64,000 bases of DNA, taken from contig CAJNAR010000165.1 in NCBI GenBank assembly GCA_905220665.1, forward strand, positions 62,001-126,000. The letters are read 5' to 3'. How positions within the stretch are numbered: position 1 is the first letter of the stretch; the number at the start of each line of letters is the position of its first letter. The position numbers were made by a program, and so were the translations under genes. The notes beneath the pieces were generated by a model. The model ran no database searches. It had not been told where the DNA came from and saw only the letters and a list, made by a program, of their open reading frames with translations. Positions 11,456-22,100 of this stretch are shown in pieces. This DNA is from Albugo candida (lineage: Eukaryota > Oomycota > Peronosporomycetes > Albuginales > Albuginaceae).

Positions 11456-13781
11456 ATGAGCGACAATCATTCCGAACGCACCAAGACTCGTCTAACAAAA
11501 TCTAGTGGCCCACACATTCCAACGTCGGAGCCAATTGATAAAAATGCATCAGCTCTCATCGGTGGTGACTTTATCGCGCAGCCAAATGCTCCCTTCCTCT
11601 CATCGCGAGATGATCTTTTTTCGAAATTATTCGCAACACAGACTGAAACGATTGCGAAATTACAAAATGAGAATCGTCCCATACAAATCATTTTACCCAA
11701 TGAAAACCTCAAAGAATCGGGTCAAGCCTATCTCATCACGCCATTGGACATAATCAAGCGCATCGATAGCATATCATCCAATGACATTGTCGTAGCGAAA
11801 GTCCGATATCATAACGCCAAAGATCAATCCGAAGATCCTTTATCGATCGATTCGTCGGCCAATATCGACGGAAATGAGTCAAGCCCAGAATGCTGTTCAG
11901 CGCATGCCAACGGACACAACTCTGTTAGCAGTTGGGAGCTGTGGGATCTCAAACGCGCGCTAATTGGCGATTGTGACCTAAAATTCATCAAATTTGACGA
12001 AGAAGACGGTCGAATGGTTTTCTGGCACTCGTCTGCACACATATTAGGCGAAGCAATGGAACAACTCAAAGGCTGCTTCCTTACAATCGGTCCTCCAGTG
12101 GAAGGAGGCTTCTATTATGACGCATTTATGGGGAACATGTACGTCGAAAAGCCGAATTTGAATGCGAGTTTGACTGAATGGGTGTGTTTGTAGCTCGTGG
12201 CAAGAGACGGAGTGGAGCGTATTGGAGAAAACGTGTCAGAAAATTGTCAAAGAGAACCAAAACTTTGAAAGACTCGTTTTAACGAAAGAGGAAGCATTGG
12301 AATTATTCGCTGACAATGTGTTCAAAACACAACTCATCGCAACCAAGATACCGGAAGGAGGAAAAACGACAGCGTATCGATGTGGCTCCTTGATCGATCT
12401 CTGTCGTGGACCCCACGTATTGAGCACGGGCAGAGTGAAAGCATTAGCGATCACCAAGACCTCAAGCACGTATTGGCTCGGAAAGGCAACCAATGACTCA
12501 TTACAGCGGGTGTATGGAGTCTCGTTCCCGACAAAAGCACAATTGAAAGAATGGAAGCACTTTCAAGCAGAGGCAATCAAACGAGATCATCGTCGACTCG
12601 GTCTAAGCCACGACCTTTATTTCTTCCATTCGTTGAGTCCCGGAAGTGCGTTCTGGCTACCGAATGGCGCTCATATCTTTTCGAAACTCCTCGAATTTCT
12701 ACGTGCTCAATATCGCGAACGTGGCTACAACGAAGTGATCACACCCAACATGTTCAATATGGAACTCTGGAACACATCGGGACATGCTGCCCACTACAAA
12801 GAAAACATGTTTGTGTTCGAAGTGGAATCGCAGGAATTTGCACTCAAACCGATGAATTGTCCGTCTCATTGCCTGATGTTTGATCATCGCTTACGTTCTT
12901 ATCGCGAGCTTCCAATACGATACGCGGATTTCGGAGTATTACATCGGAATGAGCTCAGTGGCGCACTCACAGGATTGACGCGCGTTCGTCGCTTCCAGCA
13001 GGATGACGCCCACATATTCTGTCGTGAAGATCAAATCAAACGAGAAATTATCGATTTCCTTCAATTTATGAAGTTTGTGTACGACACGTTTGATATTCGC
13101 TTCCAATTGGAGCTGTCCACACGACCGGCAAAAGCGATGGGAGAATTGACACAATGGGAACAAGCTGAGAGTCAATTAGCAAGTGCATTGGATGAGTTTA
13201 TTGGGAAAGATCAATGGCGAGAGAATCCTGGAGACGGTGCTTTCTACGGTCCAAAAATCGATATTATGATCACAGATGCGTTAAAGCGTCAACATCAATG
13301 CGCCACAGTGCAATTAGACTTTCAATTACCAATCCGATTCAATCTCAAATACCGATCCGACGACGAAGAAGGATACAAGCGTCCGATTATAATCCATCGT
13401 GCCATTTACGGATCTCTCGAGCGATTTGTGGCAGTACTGGTCGAGCATTATGCCGCGAAATTCCCATTTTGGCTGTCACCTCGTCAGGTTCTCATTGTGA
13501 CTGTAGGCCACGCCTTTGTGGACTACGGGTACCACGTCAAAGAAATGATCTTCCGTGCGGGCTTCCAAGTGGAAATTGAAGATTCCGGCAAGACACTCAA
13601 TAAGAAGATCCGCGAAGGCCAATTGGCACATTACAACTTCATTCTCGTAGTCGGTGCCAAAGAAAAAGAGACACAATCAGTGAATATTCGCACTCGCGAT
13701 AACAAAGTGCACGGAACGAAAACGATCGACGAAGCCATTGCCATGTTTCAAAGTCTCCAAAACAGTAGAGCCAACGAATGA
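11456..13781 (+). CDS. Threonyl-tRNA synthetase
   Basis: Charges tRNA-Thr with threonine. Exons 11456-12138 and 12194-13781 (55-nt intron, GTACGT...TAG) give 756 residues. Domains in order: TGS-like region (about 60-200), second additional/editing domain with HSSAHILGEAMEQ and later YRCGSLIDLCRGPHV, class II catalytic core with motif 2 (LHRNELSGALTGLTRVRRF, about residue 476) and motif 3 (RAIYGSLERFVAVLVEHY, about 630), then the anticodon-binding domain from about 640. The first ATG is at 11456. The same frame is open for 33 codons upstream to a TTG at 11357 and encodes a basic, acid-free segment, which could be a mitochondrial presequence started at a non-AUG codon (see findings). Only one synthetase gene is visible, so dual targeting would make sense, but this is inference. 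Confidence 0.95.
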
Positions 13782-13909
13782 GAGTAATACACCGAATTCA
13801 TCGATTGTGTTTGTGTTTGTCTCTGAGAGACAAATGGCTTTTCTCTCTCAACTGTCGCGAAAAGGAGACACAGACAACGCCTTTACTATCGCTCAGCCTT
13901 TACAGTCTC

Positions 13910-16174
13910 ATGTTTCGAAATCGATTGGAATGCGTGGTCTCTGTGTGGAGACAGCGACAAAGACAAAGACAAAGACAAAGACAATGGTATTCGTCGTACG
14001 CTCCGATCAACCGCTTGTACCTCACATCGACAGATTACGTCCCATACACTGCTCCGCTTCTTTTGGGTCTCGCGAGCGTTTTGGAGCAAAAGTATGGTCG
14101 CATTGGATACTTTCGTCCAATTCTTCCGACACGAAAACAACGCCCAATTGATCATCACGTGGAACTCATGCAAAAGCTATTGGGACTCGAACCACACGCT
14201 ACGACACAGCCTCTGTATGCGCTCAGTAGCGAAGAAGCTTTGGAATTCTGTCTTCGAAACGAACAAGATCAATTGATCGATCAAATTCTCTTCACACTCG
14301 ATAAAGCTCAACGAAATCACGATTTCATGATCATTGAAGGCTCAGCATTCCCGTCACATGAAACCAATTCCGTCAGTTGGCAACTTCACAAACAAATTGC
14401 AAATGCAATGGGCGCGTCTGTGATTTTATGTATGGACGCAGGAACTCGTGAATTCCCATCAAATACGTCGGAATTAGTGAATGAGATTGTCATTCGTACG
14501 CTTCTCGGAAGAGAATCCGCCGAAGCAGAACATGTCAATTACTTTGGAACACTTATCAATCGCGTCCGCGTCAACGATCCGTCTGCGTTTGCTTTGGAAT
14601 TGGAGAAAGCTTTTGAGAAGAATACAATTCCGTATTTGGGCTTTCTTCCGTACGATCGCGTCTTAGCGTCGCGAAGACTCAATGAGGTTGCCTATCGACT
14701 CGGAGCCAAAGCTGTTGTCAATGTCAATGACTCTGCGAAAACGGTCTCTGTATCGGACATTGTGGTCGCAAGCAGTCAATTGAAAGAATTTCTGCATCAC
14801 GTCAAAGACCGAAAGGATGGACTTTTAGTGCTCACATCCGCCGATCGATCGGATATGCTTTTGGGGCTTTTAGCTTCCCGTCTTCCGGGAATTCTCCCGC
14901 GAATTGCCGGCATTCTTCTCACCAACGGCGAGTACCCCGACAGTCAGACACAAGCGATACTCAATGGCGTCGCGGAATCCCATAAATCAGGTCTTTCAAT
15001 TCCCATTTATCTCATTGGAATGGACACATACACTGCCGCAACGGAATTGCATACAATTCGAACGGGAATTCTTCCAACAAGCGTACAGAAAATCGCCACA
15101 AGTCAGACGCTCACGGAGCAATACATCAACAAGAAACTGCTTATCGGCGAATTGGCGCATGGATTCATCTCAAATTGCTCCCCGAAACAATTTGAGCACA
15201 TTTTATACACCAAAGCACGCAACGCAAAACGACACATTGTGCTTCCCGAAGGCAATGACGAGCGAATTCTGCGTGCAGCCGATGAGATTCTCCGATCGAA
15301 TATCGCGACATTGACAATTCTTGGCGATGTGAATGAGATCCAATTGCAAGCGAAAACGTTGGGTCTCGATCTATCAATCGCGACAATAATCGATCCCGCG
15401 AAATCGGAGCATTTGGAGCGATATATCGATCGATATCTCTTCCTTCGAAAGCATAAAGGCGTTGTCAAAGATATGGCTCGCGATGTCGTAATGGACGCAA
15501 CGTATTTCGGCACGATGATGGTGGAAATGGACGATGCGGATGGGATGGTCTCTGGCGCGTATCACACAACAGCCGATACGATACGACCCGCTTTACAGCT
15601 TATAAAGACACTTCCAAATCGACCTTTAGTATCGAGTATTTTCTTCATGGGATTACAAGATGGTGTGCGTATCTTTGGCGATTGTGCAGTGAATACGAAT
15701 CCATCCGCTGAAGAATTGGCTCAGATTGCAGTGACCAGTGCTGAAAGTGCCCAAGCCTTTGGAATCCATCCTCGTGTCGCGATGCTTTCCTACGCAACTG
15801 GTGAATCCAACTCGGGACCCAATGTCGACAAAGTGCGTGCGGCCACGCGAATCGCGCAACAATTACGACCCGATCTCGATATATTTGGACCGATTCAGTA
15901 TGACGCTGCTGTGGATCAAGCAATAGCAAAACAAAAACTCAAATCGCCTACCGCGCAGAGTATGCGCGTCGGAGGTCATGCGAATGTGCTCATCTTTCCC
16001 GATTTGAATGCCGGTAATAACACGTACAAAGCCGTCCAACAAGCAACGCGATGTATTGCGATCGGTCCAATGCTTCAAGGCTTACGGAAACCCGTGAATG
16101 ATCTCAGTCGAGGCGCTACCGTCAAAGATATCGTCACTACTGTCGCGATCACTGCGATTCAAGCGGATGCATAG
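13910..16174 (+). CDS. pta: Phosphate acetyltransferase, long (DRTGG-containing) form, probably mitochondrial
   Basis: Interconverts acetyl-CoA plus phosphate and acetyl phosphate plus CoA. 754 residues from the ATG at 13910, close to the long bacterial form. The N-terminus MFRNRLECVVSVWRQ followed by repeated Arg-Gln is basic and suits a mitochondrial presequence. Next come an AAA-like N-terminal region, a DRTGG-type middle region (about 250-370) and the catalytic PTA_PTB domain from RHIVLPEGNDERILRAADE (about 435) through SYATGESNSGPNVDKV and the C-terminal GPMLQGLRKPVNDLSRGATV. The frame is open upstream to an ATG at 13778 overlapping the synthetase stop codon, but that segment has no presequence character, so 13910 is preferred. 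Only 128 bp separate it from the synthetase. No acetate kinase partner is seen in the window. Confidence 0.93.
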   Translation: MFRNRLECVVSVWRQRQRQRQRQRQWYSSYAPINRLYLTSTDYVPYTAPLLLGLASVLEQKYGRIGYFRPILPTRKQRPIDHHVELMQKLLGLEPHATTQPLYALSSEEALEFCLRNEQDQLIDQILFTLDKAQRNHDFMIIEGSAFPSHETNSVSWQLHKQIANAMGASVILCMDAGTREFPSNTSELVNEIVIRTLLGRESAEAEHVNYFGTLINRVRVNDPSAFALELEKAFEKNTIPYLGFLPYDRVLASRRLNEVAYRLGAKAVVNVNDSAKTVSVSDIVVASSQLKEFLHHVKDRKDGLLVLTSADRSDMLLGLLASRLPGILPRIAGILLTNGEYPDSQTQAILNGVAESHKSGLSIPIYLIGMDTYTAATELHTIRTGILPTSVQKIATSQTLTEQYINKKLLIGELAHGFISNCSPKQFEHILYTKARNAKRHIVLPEGNDERILRAADEILRSNIATLTILGDVNEIQLQAKTLGLDLSIATIIDPAKSEHLERYIDRYLFLRKHKGVVKDMARDVVMDATYFGTMMVEMDDADGMVSGAYHTTADTIRPALQLIKTLPNRPLVSSIFFMGLQDGVRIFGDCAVNTNPSAEELAQIAVTSAESAQAFGIHPRVAMLSYATGESNSGPNVDKVRAATRIAQQLRPDLDIFGPIQYDAAVDQAIAKQKLKSPTAQSMRVGGHANVLIFPDLNAGNNTYKAVQQATRCIAIGPMLQGLRKPVNDLSRGATVKDIVTTVAITAIQADA
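13955..13985 (+). repeat. (GACAAA)n hexanucleotide microsatellite in coding sequence
   Basis: About five copies of GACAAA encode alternating Arg-Gln in the predicted presequence of phosphate acetyltransferase. Unit changes stay in frame. Confidence 0.9.
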
Positions 16175-16175
16175 G

Positions 16176-19100
16176 ATGTGTCGGTTTCCAAGCAACAGCT
16201 TTATATTTAGAAGCTGGAAGCATCGAATGATTCCACGGACGATCACATCGCCGACCGCAGGTCTTGTGCCTCGACAGCATGAGAAAGCGATATGTCAGGT
16301 GTCGGAATGCAAAGCGAAATCGTATCCGTACGATCGATGGATTGTATTCCTCGTCGTCTTTCGATTGCTCGATTTCATATATCTCTTCCTTTCGATTCCG
16401 CTTCGTATCGGATTTTTCTTCGATCCGTTCGTAGCGCACGCGTTTGCGTGTGGCACATGGCGTACATCGACGACTGTGTTTACTGTTTTGGATGTTGTGG
16501 CGGAAGGGATCGCATTCAGTCATATCGCTGGACTTCGAAAGCGTCAACGTCGAGCGATTGCATCACTTGCCGATGCTGCAGCGTGTCCAAATGTCCAAAA
16601 GAGAAAAGCTCGACCGATTCCAATGCGAGATCCTTCATCGAGGGAAGACACGTACGATTCCAAGACATCCAATACGACTCAAACAGTCGAAGCGCTTTCT
16701 CTATGGTATCTAATGTCAATGCTGCCTTTGGAATGGATCGCTGCATTCACAGGTGTCAATACGCTTCACGTACTGAGACTTCATCGAATGCTGAGGCTGC
16801 AGGGCGTTTCCGCGTGGTGGACGACTGTGAATGAGACATTTCCATCATTGAGATTCTTGAAACAAATGCATTTTGGTGAAAAGCTCTTGTACCAAACGAT
16901 TTTGATCGGATGTGTTTCGTGTCATATCGCCGCCTGTGGGTACATGTGGATCGCTCATTTCGAATGCGGAATGGAGATGGAATATTGCCCTCTTACAACT
17001 GCTGCAAGTGCGCATCGTCGACTCGACACGATAGCCACTCGTACATGCTGGGCCGTCGAAGATCGACTCACACATGCGTCGACGTTCCGAAAGTATAGTC
17101 GAGCAGTGTATTGGGCATCGAGGACGCTGATCACGCTCGGGTACTATGACGTCGCACCACGAACGAATTTGGAGACGATTTTCAGTATGGGGATACAACT
17201 ACTTGGCGCTGTGTTCAGCACGTGCATTATCGCGACGTTGTTGTTCATTTTCCGGTACCGAAATCTTCGTCGAGCGGAATTCAACAAGCACGTGGACAAT
17301 GCCAAGCATCTGATGAAGCTGTACAAGCTTCCAAAGAAGATTCAAAAGCGTGTGTTTGCGTACTATGACCATGTTTGGAACGTGTATTCCGGGCTGCCGG
17401 GGGAAGATTGCGTGCTGGAACGACTTCCAGAGCATTTACAGACGCAAATTCGGTATCAAGTACGCATCAAGAGGCTTTATAGCGTGTCGTTCCTCGGGAA
17501 AGAACCATTGGAATTTGTCAATCTTCTGGCCGTCAAGCTGTCACATCGCGTCTATGCGCCGAGAGATTGGATCATACGTCGTGTGCCGACATCGATGTAC
17601 TTTGTATCGATTGGGGAAGTGATTCTACACAATCAATCGGCGTGGAAAGACAAAACGCGACTCATTGGCGTCGGCGATCATTTCGCATCGAATGCGCTAC
17701 TTCACGCGGAATGGAATGTCGATATTGTCGCTCGAGCACATACGTTTTGTGAGCTGCATCAGCTTCCACATCACGCTTTCCACGATACATTACATGCGTT
17801 TTTCGGTGATCAAGCAGGCGTCCAACTGGAAAGGATGCGTGTGCAGCTTTCTCGGAAGGATCAACAGCAGCAAAAGACGGAGAAAATGTTGGGGAAACGA
17901 GTCACACAACGATTCACCGTGCTGTCCATTGGCGATACATTGCATGAGGAGAACATGGACACTCCAATTGGAGTCTACCGACTGATGTATTGGATCCAAA
18001 GCATACGACCTCGAAATTGGTTTCGGGAATGGACGCTGCCGGAGAGTCCATTTCGATACTATTGGGAACACTTTCGATGTATCTGTTTGACATTTATCGC
18101 GTTCGAAGTTCCTTTCTATCTCGCGTTTGATGGAGGATGGCCATTTTTCAAAGACGATAGCAACGAGATCGATCGGATGTGGGCAATTGTTGTAGAGGTT
18201 TTCTTCGGGTTGGATTTCATGTTTCAATGTCGTTATTTCGCGGTATTGGATCCCGTCTTACAGACACTCGTTCATGATCCCGCGTACTTGATGGAGCATT
18301 ACAAATTGAATGGAATGACACTCGATGCGGTCGCGTTACTTCCCGTGCCATTGCTACTGGAAATTCTCTCGTTTCGATCGAGTACCTCACGATGGATGTA
18401 TTTGTTCCGATTACTTCGACTTTGTCGCTTGGCGAAATTCCATTTCCATTTGTCAGAGATTGTGAGGCTTCGAAATCTCAGCTCTCGCGTGGAACGAGCA
18501 TTACGACTCTTTATGTACGCGACGTGGACCATGCACGTGACTGGATGTCTATGGTTTGAGATGGCACGACTCAGTATGCCGCCAGTGTTTCCAATGAGAG
18601 GGAACGTGACACGCTCGAGCTGCCTCGAAGATGCAAATGTACATCAGAATTGTTCCTGGCTCGTGTTTGATTGCTACGGGCAGATGGCGACCCGTCTTCC
18701 AATGGAAAATAAAGACTCGAGCTACACAAAGTCGTTTGCGTACATCCGATCGTTTTACTGGGCTGTCGTCGCATTAACGACAATTGGGTACGGCGATGTT
18801 GTCGCGTTCTCTACAGCGGAGAGTTTGTTTGCGGCACTTTGGGTCTTTATCGGTGGCATTATCAATTACGTCGTAGTTGCAGCCATGTCCAATATCATCT
18901 CTTCGTCTTTAGCGTCGAAACGCGACGCTCTTGAGAAAATCAATCACACGAATATCCTTCTTACGCACTTTGGCGTCGCGGAACCGATTGCGACGCGTAT
19001 TCGAAAGTATTACCAGCAGCGAGCGTCGATGGGCCAAAAGCTCGAGACAGAAACACTTGTTCTTCAGTACATTCCCGATCATCTTGGTACAAAGATCTCA

Positions 19101-22100
19101 AGGATGCTTCATGCGGACGCGATAAAGAGCATTTCGCTGTTCCAAGGACGTGGTCGACTTTTGGTTGGGCTCATGGGTTTATTCCGACGAAGAATGTTTT
19201 ATTACGGGGATCTGTTGTCGCCAGTGAATGCTCAAGTTTGTGACGAGATGATGGTGATTGTGTCGGGAAGAGTCGATGGGTACAGCGTACACCATCCTCA
19301 CAAAGTTCCTCTGCACGGACTCAGTGATGGACACCATTTTGGTGTCGCAGAAATGCTTCTTCGACAGCCACTTGCACTTAAACTCGTCGCACGATCCGCG
19401 ATCGTGGAAGCTTCGATGCTCACATACGCTGCGTTTGAGACGATGGAGCGACAATTTGCAGTCCAAGTCCAAGAGCTCAAGAAGAACGCGATGCAGCAGC
19501 TCGGAGACGATCGGAAAAAGCTTGAAGCGATCGAGTCTAATCTCATGCATGCGACCACACTGCTCAAGTACTCTCAGTCTTGCACAACGCTATTTGCCGA
19601 CGACAGCGTCCCCATCGGATCGTCCGAGTCGTCAAAGGAGGCGCTAAGGCTTGTGTGGGAACCGCTAATGATCCTTCTGTACGGCTTCAACGCATACAGC
19701 ATCATGTTCCGTATCGCATTCCTCAGCGACTTACGGCCTTCTAGACGCGTTCTCATGCTCCTAAGTGATATTGTGCAGGATTTCGTGCTGTGGATCGATC
19801 TGTACCTTTGTCTGTACTACTTGGAATGCAAGTTGGCCACCGTCGAGAATCTATGGACGAGAAATATCAGAGACCAACGTGTGAGCTTTTCAAGCTGGAA
19901 ATTCCGACTTCGAATAATGAGTCTCATGCCGTTGTATTACCTTTCGACATCGAAAGAATGCGCTCGTGGGATTCTGTGGATGACAGTGCTGCGTGTGCCT
20001 CGTCTTTGGGGTTTGGCACAAATTGGACATCGAACGAATGCGTTCATTATGCAGCTTCAACAGCGATTCCCCACAGCCTCGGGGCATCAAGTGACAACGA
20101 TTGCCAGCCTCATCAAACTCTTATCGGTGCTGTTATTCGTAGCGCATGTGGGAGCATGTGTCTTTTACACGATCTCCGCTGCCAATACGCACGCACTGGA
20201 GAACCCGAATTCATGGATCTCGCATGATCATGTTGTTGTCCAGCAGCTTGGTCATCGCGTACAGAGTCAATGTGCAAGTTTACGTGTCAGTGGCGCTCTG
20301 TATATCCGAGCACTTTACTGGGCTCTTACCACATTGACTCTTGTCGGGTCCAAGGAAGTGACGCCTTTGGATCGGACTTCGACGGTGTGGGCGGTGCTTG
20401 CGTGCTTGTGCTGCACCTTTGTGGTGGGTCATATCGTCGGTGAGCTTTCAGAGCTGATGCTGGAAGATGATAAAGGGAAGAAAGAACTGCATGAACGTAT
20501 CCACGATTTGGAGCAATACGCCAAAGAGAACTCTCTTCCGTCATCGTTACGAGCTCGAAGTCTTCATTATTTGAAGTATCATTTCGCGCATACGAAAGGG
20601 ATGGAATTGGCGGTACAGGACGCATTTCGTGATTTATCGCAGCCGTTAAAGGCGCAATTGATGGAGAGTTATCATCGACGGACACTGGAAGCGATCCCAA
20701 TTGCTCGATTTCTCAATAAGGTGCAACTCCACACTTTGGCGATGCGTCTCCGACCTCAGTTATACATTCCAGGCGACATTGTTGTACGTCAGGGCGATCC
20801 AGGCTACGATCTGTTTATTATTCGACACGGAATCTCGATGGTTGTGTGGGAGAATACGGGAAGTATTGTGGCAACGCTGTCGTCTGGAGCGATGTTTGGT
20901 GAAGTTGCATTCTTTCTATCGCAAGCTCGACGCACCGCTACCGTGCAGACAATGACATGCAGTGAGATTTACGCGGTCGATCGAGAGACGTGGCAACGAG
21001 TACTTCCTTCTTTCTTCCATGATATCGAGCCAGGTCAGGATCCTAACGGTTTACACTCCAATATACGTCCACTACGTCAGCCGAGAAGGATTGGAAGCAC
21101 AGAGGTCGCCATATGTACGTGGGTCCAGCATTGTCTTGAAGCGTACGGTCGTGTCGCGATGGAGATCATCAAGGAGACTCGACCTGAAAAGGGACAAGTT
21201 GCACCGCCGGAAGGTGGGATCCATCGACCTGCGTACCCTCATCGACTGGAAAAACGAGCGTCTTCGTACCAGTCTCCAGCTCGAAGGACGAATGGAAGAG
21301 AGCGACGCAATCTCACGGAAGGAGATCGACATGAATCCTCTGAACGTCGCAGTCCGACTGTAATCGTGGACAAGGCTGAGAGCGGTAGGGAGGCTGAAAC
21401 GCTGAAAAGTACGCAAATGCATTCGCTTTCACAATGGTCCGACATCTCGAGCTCGCATAAAGTGGACGTCGATGTGCAGGATCGCGTCATGTTGATGTCG
21501 TTTCTTGTTCGAATTGCCCGTGAAGAGAGCCTTAAAGCACAGAGACACGGAACTGTGCTTGAGGACACATTGAAAGTGGGGCGTTTTGGCAAGGCAATTT
21601 CTCGTCTTACGCGTATTTTGCGTCTGCATCGTACGAACGAAAGAGTGATGCCGAGGAAAATGCTGACCGTACTGGCGTCACACGCTCCATTGTCCAATTT
21701 TCAGCACTCTGTGGTGCAGCTGAACCCAATTACACCGAGTATACGTGGACTTCTTTGCCCTTCTCAGGTTCAGAATCTTGTCGAGGAATGCTGGCGACGA
21801 TATCGGGAAACTGTCCTTCTCATTGACGTTGTCACAAAATGCTGTGCTTTACGCTCATCAGTGAACGATTCCAAGTCTGATATCGATGCTCCTGACAAAA
21901 TATGGAGTCATTCGCCCTTACTGGAACGTGCTGTTGCTGAAATGAGAAAAAATCAAATTGACGAGCCCTTAGAGGCGCCAATTGTGTCCGATTTAGTGAT
22001 TCCATTTGACGCCTCCGTAGCGCGTGTTGAGCGTATCAGTTCTCAAGGTCCGCCACCGATGCAAGCTATATACGCGTATGACGATGCGCAACTTGTCTTG

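Noticed and set aside
13778..13909. Upstream ATG for phosphate acetyltransferase overlapping the synthetase stop
   Set aside because: The encoded 44 residues contain no conserved part, and the next ATG gives a normal presequence.
13886..14173. Minus-strand frame rich in Leu-Ser within the acetyltransferase gene
   Set aside because: It is the antisense of the GACAAA repeat and of a well-supported coding region.
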